DNA from: Pempheris klunzingeri
Taxonomy: Eukaryota; Chordata; Actinopteri; Acropomatiformes; Pempheridae
Reading direction: 5' to 3'
DNA: 64,000 bases
Assembly: GCF_042242105.1 (NCBI RefSeq)
Contig: NC_092020.1
Span: 8,273,501 to 8,337,500, forward strand
The notes under the pieces were generated by a model. It did not search any database and was not told the DNA's origin. It saw only the letters and a list, made by a program, of their open reading frames with translations. Positions 57,512-64,000 of this stretch are shown here, piece after piece. Position 1 is the first letter of the stretch, and every line of letters starts with the position of its first letter. Made by a program: the position numbers and the translations under genes.

Positions 57512-58639
57512 CACACAGTCCAGGGTGTTTGTTATTATGCCCACAATATTAATGTACATATGAGTGTCGACTGTGTATGTTTACTATTTTGTATGTACTA
57601 AAAATGGCACGGTTATGCATGTGTATGTGCAGGCATTCATTGTTTCAATGTTCCTCAGCATCCCCGTCTCATCTACATTTCAACTATCCATCTCTTTTTC
57701 TATCTCACTCTCTCTCTCTGCTTTTCTCTCTCTCGCTCTCTCGGTCATCCATCTCATGTGGAGGGCAGCCGTTCAGGTTCAGGCTGATCACCACAATTCA
57801 TCACATAACACATGAGCTGGGAAGGAAATTACTATCAGTCACAGTGTATGTGAGTGTTAGGGAGGGGTAGAACTGCATGCAAGTGTCCACAGGTTGAAGC
57901 TGCATCAAAGTTACACAAAGGGTGATTACTGTTTGTGTTATGATTGATATTTTATTTCAAATAATAGGGGTAAAAAGAAATATGTTGATATTTTGAGTCA
58001 TACTAATACTAGAGACTATTATGTATTTTAAATGTGGTATTTTGGAGCATCTTTGGTATCACACAATTTGTTTCCACCTGCTGTAGGCAGTGAACTTTTC
58101 CATTTCAGTTTAAAGTGTATCCTGAAACACATTTCAAACAATTAACTGCAAGTGACACAAATCTTTTTATCGTAATCCATATTGTAATCCCCTCGTGCTT
58201 ATTTTCATGTCGTGCAAACTTTGAATTGCCAAACTTCATTCACTGAGGAGACTAGTCTAATCATTTTTATGTCATTTAGAAAACTGAACATATCATGAGT
58301 GAGTTTTAGATGTTTATGTAATGCCTTTTGAGGTAGTGTTCTGTCCTGTTTTGACAAATACAGGAGACCACTGGTGGCTGATACATGTTAAAGTAGCAGT
58401 TAGTAGCAGTTATTATTAGCAATAAACATTTGAACAAAAGGGGCCAGGAAGAAGGCCCCTGTTCTGCAGTTGCTCCATTTCAATACTGCAGTTGTATCCA
58501 TGATCAATGCGACAACAGCTTGTTTCTGGTATTAAGCATTACCACATTAATATGTTCACTGATATTTCCATTGCCATTTATGCATAAGTCACAAAGAACT
58601 TTAGGCATAAAGCAGTGGAATTGGGGTTGGTTTGTTATG

Positions 58640-58915
58640 TCCAGTCAGGTTTGTTTAGTTTAGTTATGTTCTCTGTTATTTCCTGTTTTATTGTGGCGTT
58701 CAACTACCCTTGTGTCGAGTGTTCAGGTGTTTTTAGTCAGTGTTACTGAGAGGTTACAGGTTTGTATCTGTTAGTATTTTTTTGATAGTGTCTGCTTTTT
58801 GGCATCATTAAACTGCTCCTTTTACAATTCGTTTTGCCTCGTGTCGAGCTTTTGAGTCCATCTTCCTGTGTGTGCTTCTGGCCGTAAGATGGTTTTGTTA
58901 ACTATCAACCACAAC
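58640..58915 (+). repeat. Possible old retroelement end, family uncertain
   Basis: The TTTCCTGTTTTATTGTGG, CATTAAACTGCTCC and GCCTCGTGTCGAGC style resembles the ends of common fish retroelements. No gene part is present. Degraded. Confidence 0.25.
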
Positions 58916-59599
58916 ATCTGGACCCTTATTTTGTATGAACGAAAATACCAATGAATCTCCTTGAATTTGATGTTCACTTACACCGTCTTTCTACCTGTGT
59001 TCACTCCCAGGCCAGTACATTGAAGTAGAAAATCTTTTGTGACCATTAACATAGTAAACGCTTGTCCTCAGTCCTAGAGATCTTTAGCAGCAGCACCAAG
59101 GTGTTAAATAGATGAGTTACAGTGGCATTAATAGCCACATCATTCTCTCTCCAGCTCTCTCAGGCCCTGCTGCAGTTTCTGTCATTCAGCTTCTCCAGCA
59201 TGTCCTTCCTGTCAGAAGTGGACTCATGCCTCTTTTACTTTGTTATTGGGGAAGGTCCAATGCCCCCCCTTAAGGATCTCACATTTCTCTGCCCTGCTAC
59301 AGTTTCACCTATTGGGAGGGATCCAATAAACTCTGTACTGATCTCACTCACTGGTTCTTCCCCCTCGTCTTCTCTCTTCCCCTCTCTGTCTTTGCTCAGT
59401 GCACCTCAGGTTTTTAAGATCTCAGGACTCAGAGGGTGATTTCATCCTTCACTGGGCCATGAAAGCTCTTTATGAGTACATCACCATCACCAGCACATTA
59501 ATCGCCTCTGCCATATTGATTTGACTGTTCTATTGTGCATGCCAGCATATGGAGGAGAAGGGGAGAGAGAGAGAAGGGGAGGAAGTATAGGGGGTGCTG

Positions 59600-59620
59600 G
59601 AGAGAGAGAGAGAGAGAGAG
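59600..59620 (+). repeat. (GA)n microsatellite
   Basis: 21-bp run inside a purine-rich patch at 59550-59640. Confidence 0.95.
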
Positions 59621-59815
59621 ATTGGGGATTGAAATAGGGAGAGCATTAGGATCTGGTAATTAGGCTTGTTTAATGGGGTGGTTTGAAACTTAAGGTGAAA
59701 GGAATTAATGCATGCATGTGTTTGGTTTGGTCTTGAATAAAGCAAACCTTATGCAGCAGAAATGTATTTTCATACTAGACATTACTTACATAACTTCTTT
59801 ACTTATTCTTGCCAG

Positions 59816-59944
59816 GGAGGACTGGATGTTGGTGACCAAATCATCACCAAGATTTGCTGCAGGACCTCCCTTAGAAAAGCTAATCATGTCACAGTCCGTC
59901 TCCTGTTTCACGGACCCGGGCCTTTAGTCCCTATCCGGCTGTGA
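59816..59944 (+). other. Possible exon fragment with a PDZ-like motif
   Basis: After an acceptor-like ACTTATTCTTGCCAG (59801-59815), an open frame reads GGLDVGDQIITKICC and runs to TGA at 59942. GLxVGDQI is typical of the middle of PDZ domains, but the following residues do not fit one and no good splice donor is visible. Could be chance or a decayed exon. Confidence 0.15.
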
Positions 59945-60129
59945 ATGGATGTATTATCTGAACAACCAATCGGAACTTAGAAATCAAATGTAGGCTAAAT
60001 AAGTGGTCGCCATGCACGCAATACAACTGCATTACTTTTATTTAGAAGAAGATTTACACATGCTGAGTTTAGCTAGCTGTTAGCACCCAAAAATGTCAGC
60101 TACAGCTACAAAGAAAGGCTGATACGGAA

Positions 60130-60600
60130 GGTAGAGTTTTCAACAAGATATGGACTAATAAGTATTTGTTTACTGAAGTCAAAGTTCCTGGACTTATTAC
60201 CTGTTGCCAACCCGTCTCGTCTCTGTCCCGGTAATCATCTCAGCCCTCTGTCTCTGACGATGAGTTTTGTCCCTGTCCCTCCTGGATCCTTTTTCCTCGT
60301 GGCTCCCTGGCTTTCGGCTACTTCAATTTCCCTGGGCTGGCTTCCTGATCCTCTGCCTGCTCCCTCTTGGTTTGTCTGTCTCATCCAGTGCTCACCTGGT
60401 TCCGGACCCACTGCTTCACTGTGCTCTGCTCCTGCTGCAGTCCTCACAGTAGTCCGCCAGCTCCGGCTGAACTGTCCTTTTGTGAGTTCATTTACCTGCT
60501 TGCCAAGCGTAATAATGGAGGAGTTTTTGCTGATGTCCAGTGTGTTGCATTTGGGTCCTAAACACACCCGTTAGGTAGCAGGCCACCATTAGCACCAGGA
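60130..60600 (+). repeat. Pyrimidine-rich stretch, possible old retroelement end
   Basis: CCTGCTCCCTCTTGG-type sequence ending near GCATTTGGGTCCTAAACACA, a phrase seen at ends of fish retroelements. No usable reading frame. Degraded, family uncertain. Confidence 0.2.
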
Positions 60601-61119
60601 CAAAAACTAGTGACGCATTAAGTTAAAATACACATAAAGTTGCATAGATTTCACATCAGGGGTTGACTAGAGTACCATGCAATCATGTACTTTTATCTTG
60701 TGGTCATTAAGGCCTTAGGTTAGAGTAGATCTATTTACCAATGCATATACTTTAAAAACAAAAAAACACACATCTTCAGTCCTTGCATACTGTGGTGTGG
60801 TTGCAAAGAGAAGTGATTAAGTATAAGAAATTGCTGTATAAAATGTAGCTATCATGGGAAAACATGCACATAACTTGTACCGTTTTATTATGTATAGTCA
60901 AAGATTCCTTATGTCTGTGTTCTAAATGTTGAACCATATTCTAATTAGTCAATTACCAGGTAAGTTTGTAATTTCTTGTTACTACAGAATAGATTGATTG
61001 CTCAATAGCGGAGGGCGTACAATTATGTTCCACCGCTACACTGATTCATTCACTGCACTGTCAAAACACTCAGGTTTTCCTCTGCTCCATGTTCTTTTTC
61101 TTGTGCTGTGTATTTGCAG

Positions 61120-61239
61120 TGGACAGACAGGTGGCTGAACAAGTATTCCACTGCCAAGTCAATTCATTCGCTGAAGAAGCACACGCTGAAGACGATCATG
61201 GAGCAGATAAAGCAGGCAGAGGACTGGCGAGTGGAATGA
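61120..61239 (+). CDS. Candidate terminal coding exon of an unidentified host gene
   Basis: A pyrimidine-rich tract and TATTTGCAG (61111-61119) form a good splice acceptor. The 120-nt frame after it encodes 39 residues, starting WTDRWLNKYSTAKS and ending AEDWRVE, then TGA. It is lysine-rich and looks like an amphipathic helix (HSLKKHTLKTIMEQIKQAE). An AATAAA lies 497 bp beyond the stop, a normal 3' UTR length. I do not recognise the protein. A second frame is also open for about 46 codons, so the choice of frame is uncertain. Upstream exons would lie to the left; none is certain. Confidence 0.4.
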   Translation, partial: WTDRWLNKYSTAKSIHSLKKHTLKTIMEQIKQAEDWRVE

Positions 61240-61735
61240 TTATTCAAATGCTACACTAACACAACACTAAGAAGGAAATGTTTTCCTCTTCTACTCTTTT
61301 CTCTCATACTAATCACTCACTTCAATCCAGTGCCAGTCCTCCACTAGTGGTGAATTACAGTATCGTAGCTAAACAAATACACAAACAATGGATGGAGAAG
61401 GCTTTTCACTTAAACTTGAGAGCAATTGTTTGACCAGTGAGAATTTGGATGGACAAGAGTATTGACTGGTCAGGGGACATCAACCCTAATCTAATCTTTT
61501 AGGTTCCTGTGGTTGTGGTTCGCCTGGATGTGGTTCGCTAGCTTCCATGGATTATTGCTGCGAATCATCTACCATCGCCACTTTTCACTTTTACCATTAG
61601 ACATGCTGTTCATTGTTGCCATAATGCTCATTATTGGTAATATTTCTATTACCAGTCATATACACTGTTGTTGGAATCAAATGTTTTTTACCTCTTCTCA
61701 TGAAATGATTGTGACAACGTGATTTATTCTTGATA

Positions 61736-61741
61736 AATAAA
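61736..61741 (+). promoter_or_regulatory. Polyadenylation signal AATAAA
   Basis: Followed by GTGTATATCTT, a GT-rich element. Fits the candidate terminal exon at 61120-61239. Confidence 0.4.
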
Positions 61742-61899
61742 GTGTATATCTTCTCAACTTTATTGATCAAACTCTTCCAAACATATCACAGTGAAACTTA
61801 AACCACAATGAACCTTTGTAAACTGTGTATTCAGGCTTTAACTAAATTGGGGGTATTGAACAATTATTCCAACTTTATGGGCAACAGTGTAGTTATTAT

Positions 61900-62190
61900 G
61901 GTTGTTGTTTGCTGTGCTTCTACCCCCCTCTCTCTGTCCCACCCACACCCAACATGGACCACAACGGAAAGCTGCCCACCTCTGAGCCGGGTTCTGTCTG
62001 AGGTTTCTTCCCATTAAATGGAGACTGGGGGTTTCTTGACATAGTCGCCTGATGCTTGCTCGTATGGGGATTCTTGATTCCTTAAATTTGAATCGTTGGG
62101 TCTCTCTTAAAGAGTTTAGCTCTTTTATGGAAAGAGTTTTAAGATAACATTTTTGAATTGGCGCTATAAAAATAAAGATTTAACACTAGA
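61900..62190 (+). repeat. Dispersed fish repeat, probably the 3' end of a LINE or its SINE
   Basis: Contains GGTTCTGTCTGAGGTTTCTT, then CCATTAAATGGAGACTGGGG, TGCTTGCTCGTATGGGG and the tail TTGGCGCTATAAAAATAAAG. This order is typical of a very common fish repeat. Family not assigned. Confidence 0.55.
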
Positions 62191-63869
62191 CAGTACAGCA
62201 TTGCATACAGTTCTTCCCAAAGTTGTGGCATTGATGTAATCTAGGTGTTTGGTTGCCAGCTACTCAGAGTAAGCAAAGACAGTCTACACCGGACGCAGGG
62301 ACTCATATGCGTACGTTGAGTATGATGACTGCTTTACAGTCATCATACGACTTCATCTGCCACATTTATAGCCAGGGTGGTGACACCAGAAGCTAACTGG
62401 GAGTCCGGAAAGTTAGGTATGGTTGTTGACCCTTCCCTGATGTCCCAGTATGTCCTAGGTGCAGAATTTAGATTTTAAACTACATATTTGCTGGAACAAA
62501 GAGCATGTTATGTGTTTTAAGTGAAGGTGCTGGAACAAATCCCATGGGTTGACAACATTAAATACACATTATCTGAAGAAGTGACTGGTGACTATTTAGC
62601 CTGGTGGGGCCACTGGCACCAATGGCTTCTGCTTATACTTGTGTCTACAATTATTGTAAACTATGTCTACAATTGACTTGGAAGTGAGATGACAAGGTCT
62701 TTCAGTTGAATTATGTATGGAGATGGGGTCAAGGTGTGTGTTACAAAAATCGGTGAGTCAGCTGTTTTAAAAAAAATAAATAAATAACAAAAATGCCTTG
62801 AGTTGCAAAAGTTATTTACAAAAACAGTGAGGAAAACAGAAAAAACAAAAAAAAATCCCTGTCACCTATCTGGTTTACAGCCACCCTCACACTGACTCCT
62901 CGCGAGCTTTCGTGGACCAGAGGCTTATAAATGTTAAGCCCCTCCCCCTGGACCAACCAACCGCTGATCAATCAATTATCTTCCCTTTAAACAATCAACT
63001 TCACTGGCAGTTCTTACATGAACCAAAAATATCACACAAATATCACTACATGTAGGCATCACCACTTCCCAGTCAAAGGCCTTAAATAAACCCTAAAGCT
63101 TTGACACAACTCCATCAGTTAGGTAACATCACCTATAACCTGGTTAGAGATGGTATCTTCCGCCATCAGCACACCTGCACGGGACCTCTGTAGCCTCTAT
63201 ATAAGCCAGCACTATGCATCAGCTCTGATTCAGACCCCGAAACGTGTGCTGTCCACAATCAGTGACAGTCTTCGTCACAGTGTGTTTAGCCTAGCTTAGC
63301 AAAAAGAAATAGAGAGAAAAAGCTTGCTTTATTATTTATAAGTCCTTCCAATCCCTTACTGTAGCACCCAAACAGAAATGAAAAGAATGATGATAGTAGG
63401 AAAAGCAGGTGTTCTTACTAACATTAGTGTTGATTCTGTTTTATGTCCCAAAAAATCATGACTGTGTGCAACTGAAACTGAAGAGGTTAATGGAATTCTC
63501 CAACAATTTTTTTATTGCGCACATCTCTCCTGAATTGGCTGCACTGTGAACAGAAAAATAGACGTGGACTGTCCATCATGAGTACAAAAAGAAACAGGCA
63601 CCTCATGTTATTAATTTATAAAGCTCAGCAGTTGAAGCTTCCTGACTACCTGTAATCATTTACATCCATTAACCTCAGTACACAATCCAGTGCCTACCTA
63701 ACTTTAGAGATCCCTCACACCCGTACTAATCTTGGCAGCTCGGGGTTCAGGTATTCCATTTATGCACCTTTTTAAATGGAGTGAGCAATCTGCCCTCAAA
63801 CTGGAGTCACTCATCATCATTAGAGAATTTAACACCTCATTACCTGAAGTCTTTGTTGATTTGTGTAAC
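62191..63869. other. Non-coding stretch, no gene recognised
   Basis: AT-rich with an AAATAAATAAATAA patch near 62772. GC-richer DNA at 62880-63000 may be repeat-derived. Confidence 0.5.
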
Positions 63870-64000
63870 CTCTCCTTTTTTCTTGATAATTTTGTACTGT
63901 GTAAATGTGTGTGTTTTTGTGAATTTTGCTTGTTCTCGGGTCTCTCTTGTGAAAGACATCTTAATTTCAATGAGACTGCCAGACTAAATAAAGATTTAAT
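63870..64000 (+). repeat. Probable LINE 3' end, runs to the window edge
   Basis: GGTCTCTCTTGTGAAAGACAT, TTTCAATGAGACTGCC and AAATAAAGATT match the tail of an abundant fish LINE. Family uncertain. Confidence 0.5.

Larger units (their letters stand above)
56631..59599. other. Non-coding stretch with low-complexity patches
   Basis: CCCA-type repeat at 57487-57511 and CT-rich DNA at 57685-57745. No exon supported. Confidence 0.5.

Overview
This is vertebrate, almost certainly teleost fish, nuclear DNA. It holds a tRNA array with vertebrate-type initiator tRNA-Met, two Tc1/mariner elements of fish type, and several dispersed repeats typical of ray-finned (probably percomorph) fish. No complete protein-coding host gene is visible. 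The only long, convincing reading frame is a Tc1 transposase.

Positions 1 to about 41977 are one uninterrupted tandem array of tRNA genes, all transcribed from the minus strand. It runs off the left edge of the window, so its full size is unknown. I count 62 full-length initiator tRNA-Met (CAT) genes, 11 tRNA-Leu (TAG) and 14 tRNA-Leu (AAG). There are also 11 copies of a decayed iMet-like sequence, 13 copies of its 5' half, one iMet/pseudo-iMet chimera and one truncated Leu copy at the right edge. The basic iMet unit is 352 bp and the Leu(TAG)-Leu(AAG) pair repeats at 730 bp. These assemble into a higher-order repeat (HOR). Read left to right on the plus strand, each HOR is half-pseudo-iMet, Leu(TAG), pseudo-iMet, Leu(AAG), a roughly 200-bp linker, then n iMet units. 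Its length follows 2610 + 352(n-3) bp with only small indels. n is 3,3,4,3,4,4,5,7,5,6,11 in HORs A to K. HORs L, M and N at the right edge have lost one Leu gene each and carry 1, 3 and 3 iMet genes. Some HOR pairs are themselves duplicated (5565-bp and 1880-bp super-units).

The tRNA genes keep their cloverleaf and internal A and B boxes. None that I checked has a run of four T's just downstream on the coding strand; the nearest lies about 135-150 nt past the gene. Either precursors are unusually long or many copies are weakly expressed. The best described parallel is the multi-tRNA tandem repeat of Xenopus laevis.

The array stops inside a decayed Tc1-like fragment (41978-42432). From there to 64000 the window is ordinary AT-rich intergenic or intronic DNA. 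It contains a nearly whole Tc1 element with 126-bp inverted repeats (44614-46150) nested in an older dispersed repeat, other fish repeats, a few microsatellites, and one possible terminal exon (61120-61239) followed by a polyadenylation signal.
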